From contig CANTUR010001076.1 in the NCBI GenBank assembly GCA_947683625.1, positions 558,001 through 622,000 of the forward strand: a stretch of 64,000 bases of DNA. The letters run 5' to 3'. Position 1 is the stretch's first letter. Each line of letters begins with the position of its first letter. The notes below the pieces were generated by a model. The model was not told the origin of the DNA, searched no databases, and saw only the letters and a program-made list of their open reading frames with translations. This document shows, piece after piece, positions 37,528 to 47,736 of the stretch. The DNA is from Mallotus nudiflorus. Taxonomy: Eukaryota; Streptophyta; Magnoliopsida; Malpighiales; Euphorbiaceae. The position numbers were made by a program, and so were the translations under genes.

Positions 37528-37990
37528 TCAAGACTTCATGATCACTAAAGGTTTCATAGCCAACCCAGTTGCACTATCCCACATTGAAGAGATCATTGCA
37601 AGGGCATCTGCCATCTGATTATCATCTCTGGATAGATGGATAAAAAGACATTTTATGAAATTCTTCATTAAGGCTTTCAAATAGTAGATATAAGGCTTCA
37701 TCTTTTCCTCTTTTACCTCCCATTCTTCATTAGCCTGATTGATGACTAGCATTAAATCTCCATAAATCAATAAATCTTTTGCTCCAGCTGTCACAGCCGC
37801 CTCAATCCCATAGATACATGCTTTATACTCGGCCATATTGTTTGTGACCTTGAAATCCAATTTCTTTGCCATTGGTATGGTTTCTCCTTTTGGTGTAACA
37901 AGAATCACTCCCAATCCAGCTCCTTTGTTGTTTATAGCTCCATCAAAGTAAAGTTTCCACTCCCGGTGCTCTACAACTGCTAAGTTATCA
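37528..37990 (-). pseudogene. Tat second, archaeal/plant-type RNase H
   Basis: LYFDGAINNKGAGLGVILV, then NMAEYKACIYG, IYGDLMLVINQ and RDDNQMADALA follow the D-E-D-D order of plant-type RNase H. Some copies in this lineage read GDS where this one has GDL. A second RNase H after the usual one is the hallmark of Tat elements and supports the classification. Frame is shared with RT, with a stop at 37528 and another just before the domain (about 38008). Confidence 0.85.
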
Positions 37991-38010
37991 TCTGGAAACT
38001 CTAAATTCCA

Positions 38011-38420
38011 CTACGCTTCACCTTTGATCACATTTTGAGCTAAGAATTCTGCTACTACTCTTCCCTTGATTACCTTTGTAGTAATGTACTTTATATCAAA
38101 TTCAGTTAAGAGTACCAACCATCGAGACATTTTTCTAATTAAAGCTAATGCTTGAAATAGATACCTTAGAAGGTCTATTCTTGAAACAGCCTGAACCCTG
38201 TAAGATTGAAAATAATGCCTCAATTTTCTCATAGCCCAAATCATGATCAGATATGTCTTTTCTACTAAATCATATTTTTTCTCATACAACAGAAACTTCT
38301 TGCTCAAGTAGTACACTGCATGCTCTATTTCATCTGACCCTTATTGTGCTAACATTGCCCCCATTTCATCTTCTTCTAAAGCCAAGTACAAAACCAATGG
38401 CTTAACCTATCTAGGTGGTT
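38011..38420 (-). pseudogene. Tat first, Ty3-type RNase H (degenerate)
   Basis: YYLSKKFLLYEKKYDLVEKT and MRKLRHYFQSY match the Ty3-type RNase H that follows RT. The expected catalytic Asp at the domain start is not visible (LYLALEEDEMGAML), which fits the idea that in Tat elements this copy has degenerated into a connection domain while the second one works. Confidence 0.75.
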
Positions 38421-39260
38421 TTAGAATAGGTGGATTAACAAGATACTCCTTGATCTTATCGAAAGCTTTATGACAATCATCATTCCACTTAATTGACTGA
38501 TCTTTCCTTAAGAGCTTAAAGATAGGGTCACAAATGTTAGTGAGCTTTGCGATAAACCTGCTAATATACTACAATCTGCCAAGGAATCCTCTTACTTCTT
38601 TCTCTGTCTTTGGTGTCAGCATTTCCTGGATGGCTTTCACTTTATCTAGATCCACTTTAATTCCTTGGCTGCTCACTATATGCCCTAACAGTTTCCCTGA
38701 AGTAACCTTAAAAATGCACTTCTTCAAGTTGAGTCTCAAGTTGTACCTCTCGATTCAGGCTAAGAACTTGTCTAAGGCTTCAAAGTCTCCTCCTCTTATC
38801 TCTGATTTGACCATCATGTCATCCACATACACTTTAACCTCCTTATGCATCATATCATGGAAAAGTACAGTAGTGGCTCTTTGGTATGTTGCACCTGCGT
38901 TCTTCAGTCCAAAAGCCAACACCTTGTAATAATAGGTCCCCCATTCTATGATGAAAGCTATCTTAATCTTATCCATGATTGCCATCATGATCTGGTTGTA
39001 CCTGAAAAATCCATCCATAAAAGAATACATTGCACTTGCTGTAGTGCTATCCACTATTACATCAATATGGGGTAACAGGAAGTCATCTTTTGGACAGGCT
39101 TTGTTCAGATCCCTAAAATCTACACACATTCATACTTTTCCATCCTTCTTAGGAACAAGTACTATGTTTGCTAGCCATTAAGGGTAGTCTACTACTTCTA
39201 GGAAGTTAGCTTGTATTTGCTTAGCAATTTCCTCCATTATCTTTTCTATCCATTCTGGTC
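38421..39260 (-). pseudogene. Tat reverse transcriptase
   Basis: Recognisable blocks are KKDGKV-MCVDFRDLNKACPKD, FFRYNQIMMA, FGLKNAGATYQRA and the active site VYVDDMMVKS near 38820. Thumb sequence LLGHIVSSQGI and RGFLGRL follow. Stops interrupt it before the MCVDF block (39130), after LDKFLA (38755) and in the thumb (38569). The two catalytic Asp of YVDD are intact, but the gene is dead. Confidence 0.9.
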
Positions 39261-39276
39261 TTAATCTACGCAATTT

Positions 39277-39948
39277 CTATTTAGCCGACTTGGTTTCTAA
39301 ATGAGTTGGAATGTGATGCTCTGCTATTTCCCTATCCAAACCTAGCATGTCTTCATAAGTCCAAGCAAATACTACCTTTCTTTTTGTTAATATTCTCTCA
39401 AAATTTTTTCTCTCTTCAAGAGTTACATCATGTGATATAGAAATGTTCTTTGGATTATCATTTGTGCCCATGTTAAATGAATTAAATTGAATTGAATTAA
39501 TGTCAAACATGTATGACCAATCAAAATTATAATGCACAGAACCATCAGGATGCACATCACATAAGTAAGCAAAACCAGTATTCATATCATTGACCATAGA
39601 AAAAATAACATCTTCGTCCGCATAAAAACCAGACATTATTACATCAGTTTCTTCATAAAAAACATCAATGAAACTATCACTAATGATAGTAGCTAAGTCC
39701 TGGGGTGGTTCCTTCTCAGGTGGCAGACACAACAGCTCCTCAATAACAGCATCACCCATCCTTTTAGTTACTTGCTTCATGACTTCCTCTTTGTTGCTAG
39801 CAACTAGGCTTTCCACAATATGCTCCTTGAAGATCTCAAAACCAAGGACATCTTTTCCAGCCACATTAATAGATTCTTTGGTGCCCAAATAATACTTGCC
39901 TTCCCCTAACTTGATGAAATTCTCACTTAGTGGTCCAATCCTTCCCAA
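39277..39948 (-). pseudogene. Tat pol linker upstream of RT
   Basis: A 223-codon open stretch from GRIGPLSENF to HLETKSAK. KRKVVFAWTYEDMLGLD matches the segment just before RT in Tat elements. Many acidic residues occur in the middle. It is in frame with RT but not with the protease upstream. A stop follows HLETKSAK before the ERLKPEW-type start of RT. Confidence 0.75.
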
Positions 39949-40039
39949 GGGCTTGTTTCTTTTTGCTTTCTCCTTGTTCTTTGCTCTTTTACTAGTTGAT
40001 CGTACCTCAGTATATCCTAAACCCTTCGTATGATCCTAG

Positions 40040-41101
40040 GTTTTAATGTTCGGGGGTTTAGGGCTTCCTTGTTCATTCTTCCTGAGCCCTTTGTCCAAGT
40101 TGATAATTCATGCTTTCCATCATTTTTGCAACCCTGGGATCCATCTCATCAAATATTCCAACAACTTGGAAACCAGGTGGAACACACACTTGCTTATGTT
40201 TATCAAGTATGACTGCCACAGCTGCATTAGTTCCAGCTTCTATTGTCATAACGTCTCCTTCATGAGGGAATTTTATTTTTTAGTGCACTATTGAAGGTAC
40301 TCCTCCCAAGGCATGAAACCACGGCCTTCCCAACAGTAGGGCATAGGTAACAAGGATGTCCAGTACAGTAAATTCAACAGTTGACTCTACGGGCCCTGTT
40401 TTGACCAAAGCCTAAAATATTCTCTCTACATTCCTAGTACTGTTGTTGTAAGCTCTGATTATGAGGTTTGAAGCCATCAAGTCATCTACTTTCAAACCCA
40501 AATTAGGTAGGATCTTTAGCAGGCATACATTTATAGCTGAACCATCATCCACCATCACGAAGTTGGTTCTCTTCCCTTTTACTTCAACTAGGATAAATAA
40601 TGCCTTGTTATGATTTCTTCCCTCCAAAGGCAAGTCATCATTTGAGAATGTTATCAGTCCATGTTTCTTTTTTGTCATATTTGCTACCGTAGCCTCTGGA
40701 GTAGCAACTGTTTCAATACTCATGTTCAATAAAGCTTTAACCAGAGCCCTTCTATGGCTGCCTGAATGCATTAGTAATTCCCAGATGCCCACACTCGCTT
40801 TAGCCTTCTTGAGTTGTTCCAAGATCAGATCCTCTTTTTGTCCTTCCTCTATTTCTATGTCTTCTGTTTCTTCCCTTTCTACAACCCTTTCATGTTGCTT
40901 TTCTGATGTCCGGTAATTCCTCCTACTTATGGTAACATTATTTACATTTGGAGTATCACTCCATACATTGACTCTAGTGGGTTTTTCTTCATCAGAATCA
41001 TACCAGATGTCCACGGCCCCAACGATCTGTTCTCTTTTCCCATTTTTCCAAACTTCCACTATGCATATTTCTTTTCCCTTCAACTCCCTCAGCTTGTCCA
41101 T
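40040..41101 (-). pseudogene. Tat aspartic protease region
   Basis: Protease site MVDDGSAINVC near 40540, then LGLKVDDL, IIRAYN and, after a stop at 40412, LLGRPWFHALGGVPS (about 40340-40300). This D-D/N-G-S pattern and the LGRPW block are typical of Tat proteases. The 5' part (41101-40700) is a charged linker (EETEDIEIEEGQKEDL). The same frame continues from gag. Frame is lost between about 40110 and 39950, before the RT linker. Confidence 0.85.
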
Positions 41102-41109
41102 ATGCTGAC

Positions 41110-41500
41110 TTAGCAGCTCTTCAACCCCTACTTAGGACAGTTCTGGGGTTAAGAATTCATCTTCCTCAAACTCATCACCCCATCCTGTCAGCACAATTGA
41201 TTCAATGGGGATGTCAGTAGAAGTAGGTTTAGAATAGAATACTCTGTAATCGAACTTACCTGAAGGTTGTCCCAACAGATCTTCAACTCCTCTTAGCGAC
41301 TGCTCGGGAATTTCAGGCTCTTCTCTTACTGGCTTATCATTAAACTCATCTCCCCAACCTGAGGGCTCAATTGATTCAATAAGGATATCAGTAAAGGGTG
41401 GTTTTGAGTAAAATACCCTGTAATCAAACTTACCTGAGGACTAGCCTAGTAAATCTTCCACTCTTCTCTGTGACTGTCCGAAAGGTTCTCTATTGGGTAT
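41110..41500 (-). repeat. 174-bp tandem duplication in the Tat gag-protease linker
   Basis: ATTGATTCAAT occurs at 41196 and 41370, and the surrounding sequence matches over a 174-bp unit (58 codons, in frame). Each unit encodes GVEDLLG-type, KFDYRVFYSKP and IESI...GWGDEF segments. A partial third copy (GVEELLSQ) starts downstream near 41125. Confidence 0.85.
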
Positions 41501-42922
41501 AAGGTTGAGGTCCTCAAAGGAGCTTAGCACTTCTTCTTTGCTAACCCCTGAGTTAATCATCATGGTGGCTGGTGGTGGAATATTTTGGTAATTTAGGAAA
41601 GGGTTGTTTCTGGTGTTTGGGTTGGAATTGGATTTCTCAGGGTCAGTGATTTTTCTGTAGTCTATTAGGTTTTAGATCTCATAATTTAGGCAGATACAAG
41701 TATCTGTGGGATGGCCAGTTACTTGATGAAATTTACAGTAACTATTTGGATCATAGCCAGGGAGATTTGGATTTGTGGGTTTGGAAAAGGTTAAGGGTCG
41801 GAGCAGGCCTTTTTGAATTAGCCTCTCTAGGACTTTAGAGAGTGGCTGGTTAAAATTGGAGAACCTTCAGGGTTGCTGAGCTACATGCACCTCTAGAACT
41901 CGGTTAGTACTTCCTTGTTGTATGCCCCCAGTTGGGTAGTTTCTAGTTCCTGTGCCTCTAACAGTTTTCTTTTTCTCATTCTTAATTTCCTCAGTTTGTA
42001 ACCCATCATCATACAAATCCATAAAGGTTTTAGGAGTCATCATCTGTAACCTCTTGACCAAATTAGGTGACACATTATGAACTATCATTCCAACTTGATC
42101 CTTCTCAGCAAGCTTGTTTTTCATCATCCCTGCTTTATTCATGAAATGAGTTAAGAAATCAGAAAAGGACTCATTTGGTTTTTGGTTAGTCAACTCCAAA
42201 TCCCTAATTGACATTTCTAATCTAGTGTTATAATCATATTGTTTTAAGAATTCAGTACATAGTTCTTTCTAATCAACTCTAATAGACTTCTCTAATCCAT
42301 GGTACCAGTTCATAGCCATTCCTTCCAGGGACAACACAAACAGCCTAGCAACTACTGACAATGGTGCTTTAGTAGTGCTCATGGTTATGGTGTATTGACT
42401 CAAATGAATCCTTGGATCTCCTCTCCCATCAAACTTCTGTAGTTGAGGCATTTTGAAATTTTCAGGCAGCTTATCTCCCTGTATTTGCAGCATGTCATCA
42501 AAGTCAAAAGAATACCCCATTCCTTGTCCTCTAATCAACTCTTCCATCTTGGACATTTTCTGAGCCAATGCTTGCATCTTCTTAGACTCAAGGTCTTGAA
42601 CCAATGCAAGTGACTCTCTCTTCGCCTTTTCTACCATGTAGTTTTTAATATCTTCCATTCTCACATCAGTAGCAAGCACATTTCTAGGAGCAGGTTGCCC
42701 CCCAGCATTGTTAGCAGTAGGTAGAGGAGCTACAACAACAGGTAGAGCTCCTACAACAGGCGATTATTCAACAGTAGCAGTAGGTGGTTGTTCAATAATA
42801 GTAACAGGTGGTTGTCTAATAACAAGTTGCACTAGTCCGGCCAAAGCCTGTCTCAGTTCATCTTGCATCATAGCTCTCATGTCATCCATCAAAGCCCCTT
42901 TAATGTCCTCTAAAGTCCACAT
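41501..42922 (-). pseudogene. Tat Gag
   Basis: The ATG at 42922 (MWTLEDIKGALMDDM) is the best visible start. A Pro/Val/Thr-rich linker, a helical stretch (MEDIKNYMVEKAKRE) and the Retrotrans_gag core follow: FDGRGDPRIHLSQY, LEGMAMNWYHGLE, and ELCTEFLKQYDYN across an in-frame TAG at 42269 (probably from TGG), then KPNESFSDFL. A C-X2-H-X4-H-X4-C variant zinc knuckle (YCKFHQVTGHPTDTC) lies near 41745. More stops occur at 42774, 41867 and near 41675. The protease is downstream in the same frame. Confidence 0.85.
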
Positions 42923-43947
42923 CTCTAGTTATTATTCCATTTCAGTCTGTTTAGTCTGAGCTGATTCAGCTTCTAGGAATAGTGGGTTAATCGGACTCCC
43001 CTTTAGTCTCTCCAGTCTGTGAAGAATGCCTTAAGCTATAGACTCAGGAATTAAATCAACTCTGGTCAATCTACCACCTCTTCATCCCCAGACACGAGAA
43101 GACCCGGATGAATCTATGATGGCTGTAAAACAAGGTGTTAGTATGATGCATGGACTACATGTATGCATGTATGCATGATGCACGTGCTATGCAATAAGTA
43201 GCAGGCAAGCACTTACCAAGTAGCAAGTATCAAGAAGCAATCAACAAGCAACATGCAAGCATAAACCTTCCAACCTTATTCCTCCCACACACATGTTCAA
43301 TGGCGAGTTTCTTTTCCTAGGATTTTTTATCTTGGCCTTCATATCAATAGGGGATATTAAAAGTTGACGCGCATGCCAAATCTCTCTTAAAAGAAAAAGC
43401 ACAGAAGCAGCATTTCTAAATATAAAGGTCTAACCTAATCCTTATTAGCTTGAATGAGCTTTAAAGGTATAGGCCTGGGCTTTTATAAATAGAAATACCT
43501 CATGGTAATTCAAACAAACAAGCACTTTGGGTGAAGATCCTAGGGGAAGTAACTAGGCCATTATATATGGTTAAGGTCCGGTGAAAAGTTAAGGTTCCCT
43601 TAGCAAGATGCTCTCCATTATGGATTTTGAGTTACAGGCCAAGGTCAGAGGGGCCCAGCATCCTTTACCAACTCGAGAGAAGATCACCCCCCTTAGGGAC
43701 TTGGGTTACAGACTCTAGTCAGATGAGCCTAATAATCTTCTCTTGAACCAAGTTAAGGCAAAGAGTGATGGTTAACCAATCTACAACTCTATAAAGCTAG
43801 TGGAATCATGGAATCATAAACCAACACCATCGGTTTAGTAAGGACATGCAGAATGAATGCAAGAATGAAATAATAATCAATAAAACAATTCTAAAGAACA
43901 CAAGTAGAATCAGTATCTCTTATCCCCAATGGAGTCGCTACTATAGA
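42923..43947 (-). other. Tat 5' untranslated region with primer site
   Basis: No gene is recognisable. It has short ATGCATGTATGCATG-type repeats (43141-43185) and two diverged copies of a TTACAGRC...GTCAGANGRGCC motif (about 43633 and 43706). Near the LTR, 43928-43945 reads on the minus strand TAGCGACTCCATTGGGGA, one base from the TGGCGACTC-type primer site I associate with tRNA-Arg in Tat elements. An intron or extra upstream gene, known in some Tat relatives, is not seen. Confidence 0.6.
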
Positions 43948-45999
43948 TGGCAGGGTTTAGAGCACGTCCAAGATTTTAGCAACCACGACACTGTTTAGGC
44001 TCAGGGCCTTAGAGAACACACTAACCACTATCATAAAGACATGGCATGGAGATGAGGAGTCGCCACCCAGGGTAATAACTAAGACAATTTGATTGGTGGT
44101 ACTCGATTTTCTAAAAGAAAATTAGCACCACAACCAAGAGATTCTGTATATGGAATACTAACTTCTCTTAGTCTTATATTCATTTACAATAATTTTATAA
44201 ATGATTATTTCATCCTCTAATTACATGCAATTTTATTAAACCCTAATTAACATCCATCTACCCAAAAAGGCAACAAGTCAATAAAATTACAAATAAAAAA
44301 TGCACTCAAGATCGCGTTGTCCCTAAGTCTAAACTATGTTAATTTTATTAAAAAAAGTTAGCTAAATCTACATTTTATTTACAAGTGAAAAAGAATAAAA
44401 GTGGGCCTACATTTTATTAATTAATGAGCCTAAATCTATTTTTTAGTCTTTCTAAGATATGGGCTCAAGTCTATTCAATTTTAAAGAAAAATCAAATTAG
44501 TGGGCCTAAGTCTAACTTGGTTTCATTTTAAGTGGAATGTGGGCCTAAGTCTATTTATTTTAAAAGAAATGAAATTAAGTGGGCTGAGCTTAGTCTAAAC
44601 AATTTTAATTAATTAAGCGGGCCTAAAATCTAATTAATCTAATGGGTCTAAGTTGATTTTAATTATTTAAAAAACCTAAATCATTTTTTAAGCCTATTTA
44701 TTAAGTGGGTTAGACCTAAACGTGGGCTTGGGGCCCAAAAACATAAAAGCATAAAAAACAAGCCCAAAATAAATAAAACACAAAAAATAGATCAAACAAA
44801 CATTACAGTGATTTTCTAAAAAAACCCTAAATTAATTACATGCAAACCCTAATTTAAGCTACTGCTACCATTGATTTTAATTGATTTTTTTACCCAATTG
44901 AACCTAATTACTAATCAATTTTAAAATACAGAATTTTAAATCTTTCACTATTCCCACTATTGGGCTATTACAAACTACGTACAGAATTAAAATTAAATAA
45001 TTTTACACCCATAAATTAAAATAAATTACACAGGATACAAAAATGCAGAACAAAAATTAAAATCCTAAGAACTATTATTAAAACAGTACAGGTCCATCCA
45101 TAGCATTCCATGGATCTTCTATTCAATTAAACACAGGCGGTTTCCTCTTCCTCAATCCATATACGGACATCAAAACAAAAAAACAAAAAAAAAAGCAATC
45201 AAATTAGTAGTGAAATGAAATAATAAAATAATTAACGAAATCAATAAAAATCATAGAAGAGAAGAAAGAAAAAATGAATGTTGTGCATATGCCCTATTTC
45301 AGCCCCTTAGGTTAGGATTTTCACCATTGAAATCGACTTAGCGTTGATTTGATTATGGACTGAGACTAAAAATCATTGTATCATCTTCCTCAAAAGAACT
45401 GCAAAAATTAGGGTTTTTTAAAGAACAAAAGAAATCAAAGCTTTTTTTCTATCTATAAAAAAATCCTCCAGCCAAAAAACCTCCCTTCGCACGCATGCAA
45501 ACTCTACTTTTAAATGTATAGTCTGCGCGTATTGAACTTCCTCCAAAGGAGGAACAGACCTATCTGATCAGATCAGATAGCGTTTTTTTTAATTTAAAAA
45601 AAAATATCTTCTGCGTTTCTTTTCTAAAAAGAACTTATCAGATAAAATTTGAATTATTCAACCAATCAAAACACTGAAAAAATCGATAAAAATAAGGAAA
45701 AATATGTGAAAAAATTAAAAAAATATAATTATTACGCATCGGTACTGTGCAATGCGACCGACATTGTCTAATGTCGGTCGACATTACACCAGTGCTAATC
45801 CTAAAATATTTTTTTTAACTTTTAATTACCAAAAGACCCTTTAAAATATGACTTATTTGTAATCAAATCCTAAAAAATGTTACAATTTAGTCCTTAAAGT
45901 CCAGAAAATCAACAACCAAGTTCAATATTTGAATAAATTTCATCATAGGGGCTTACATCATAATTGTGCACAATTGCATCCCGAAATTGGGTGCTTACA
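43948..45999 (-). mobile_element. Tat-lineage element, 5' LTR
   Basis: It ends GGGTGCTTACA at 45999 on the + strand. The inner boundary is placed at TGGCAGGG (43948) because a primer-site-like sequence follows seven bases away. A shorter boundary at TGTTTAGGC (43993) cannot be excluded, since the partner LTR is cut. It is colinear with 13478-15484. Beyond it, ACCGA (46000-46004) should be the target duplication, but the left copy is deleted. Confidence 0.82.
45756..45779. repeat. Perfect hairpin in the Tat 5' LTR
   Basis: GACCGACATT and AATGTCGGTC form a perfect 10-bp stem around GTCT. The equivalent at about 15245-15280 in the other LTR is diverged. Confidence 0.85.
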
Positions 46000-47519
46000 A
46001 CCGACTCTACTTTTTAGTAGAGAGAAACCCATTTTACAGAGGAGGTTCTGCCAAATTTTTGGTAAAATTCTCATTGAACATGACATCGGATCTAATTTTT
46101 ATTCTGTATCTGTCTGTATTTTATAATTCTAGATTTAGTCTCTAGAAGCCTAAGTTAGAGTTATTCTAATTGTTGATCATTTTTATTATTTAGTTGCACC
46201 GAGACCGAGGCCTAACGAACCAGGCCTATCGGACCAGTCTCGTGGAGTGCATCCCTATGAGTTATTATTATATATATACATTGCTTTAGGTTGCATGTTT
46301 TAAATTATATGTTTTAAATGTAAAATTTTGCATAATTGTTTTATTAAATGCTTAAGTATATTTTAGATATATTTTTAGTATATTCTTGGTATATTTTAAA
46401 ATAAATGCATGTTTTCCTTTTTATTTATATTCAAATTATGTTTAAGTATATTATTGGTTGATTTTAAGTATGTTTCATGGTTTAATTGAATTTATTTTAC
46501 ATATATATACTTAGTATATTTTAGGTATATTTCCAATATATATATGGTTTATTTGACTATTATGCATGACTTTATTCATTATTTGTTACTTGAATGTAAG
46601 TTTTATTTTTAAATGAAGGATATTGATAGAGCGTGCTTGCTAGTGAGCAGCACTAGGACCGAGTATGTACCGGTGCGATAGATTGTAGGTTGAATTACTA
46701 ACTTATTTATGGAAATTATGACTTGATTGATTTGATTGAGGGTGTGATTGCTGGAGCTCGATTGACCAAGTGTCTCGGGGCCAATCACATTGACAGTCAA
46801 ACTGCTGGAGCTCGGTCGACTTAGTGTCTCGAGGCCAGTCTACTGTCTAGTTGGATTAAGTGAATTTACTTGGAATTAAGTGAGCCAGTATGGCTAGAGT
46901 GCTTTCTACTGCTAATTGAGGTTGCGATCACTTATGATCCTTCATAAACTGATGTTTTTCAGTATTAAATATAAAGTGATTTTTAGCATATGTGTGTACA
47001 TGCCTGTATATATACTTATTATATATATATGATTGTCTGCATTTGAAATTTAGTAGTGCGTGTATATATATATTAATAATTCACTCAGTGAGGTTTGACT
47101 CCCCTCCACTGATGTTTTATAAGAGAGTCTTCTTCATTAGACCTTAGCAGTAGACTTGTTCGCCGGATTTCTTCCGCTCTGGCTTTATTATGTAAATTAT
47201 CTACTTAACTATTTATCACTGTATTCTAGAAAACTATAGTAGTTGTATTTGTATTAGTAGTGAGTCTTATTTATTTTGTTGTATGTTGATTTTAAATTCA
47301 GAGAGGCATGTCTCTGAATGTCATATTAAAATACCTTATTTTATGATATGTGGAGATTATTTTTGTCATATTTATTAAGATTTAAATTATGATGTATTTT
47401 TATTATTTAAATTTATTTATTATTTATTTTTATTATATTCAAGGCTTGCTACGGGTTTCAGATTCGAAGAATTCCCATTGCTTAGCATCGGTCATGGTCC
47501 TCGGTTTTGGGTCGTGGCA
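46000..47519 (+). mobile_element. 5' LTR, right part, of an old + strand chromovirus (LTR I)
   Basis: It enters the LTR in the middle (CGACTCTACT...AGTAGAGAG) directly after the Tat element, so Tat inserted into this LTR. It ends TTTTGGGTCGTGGCA at 47519, followed by the primer site. It has the older-subfamily CGAGGCCTA sequence. Its left half is absent, consistent with the deletion at about 8240. Confidence 0.88.
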
Positions 47520-47736
47520 AAGTTGGTATCAGAGCAGATTTTTGTATCACAGCGTTAGTTATTGAGTTGTGGCCTTAGTTGTTGAGTTGTGGCCCTAGTT
47601 TTTAGTGTTGTGTTTTCTTTTGAAACTAGTGCAGTTAATTAGGTTCAAGTATGTCTTGATACGTATTCCTTGATTAGTTTTCTGTGTTACCACTAGTTGT
47701 TTGTCTTGTCTGAATTCTTCTATTTGTCTTTTCAAA
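47520..47736 (+). other. Leader and primer site of the + strand chromovirus
   Basis: TGGTATCAGAGC is at 47524-47535. A short direct repeat (GAGTTGTGGCC at 47561 and 47584) follows. The splice-acceptor-like tract before gag is mutated here (TTTTCAAAATG). Confidence 0.88.
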
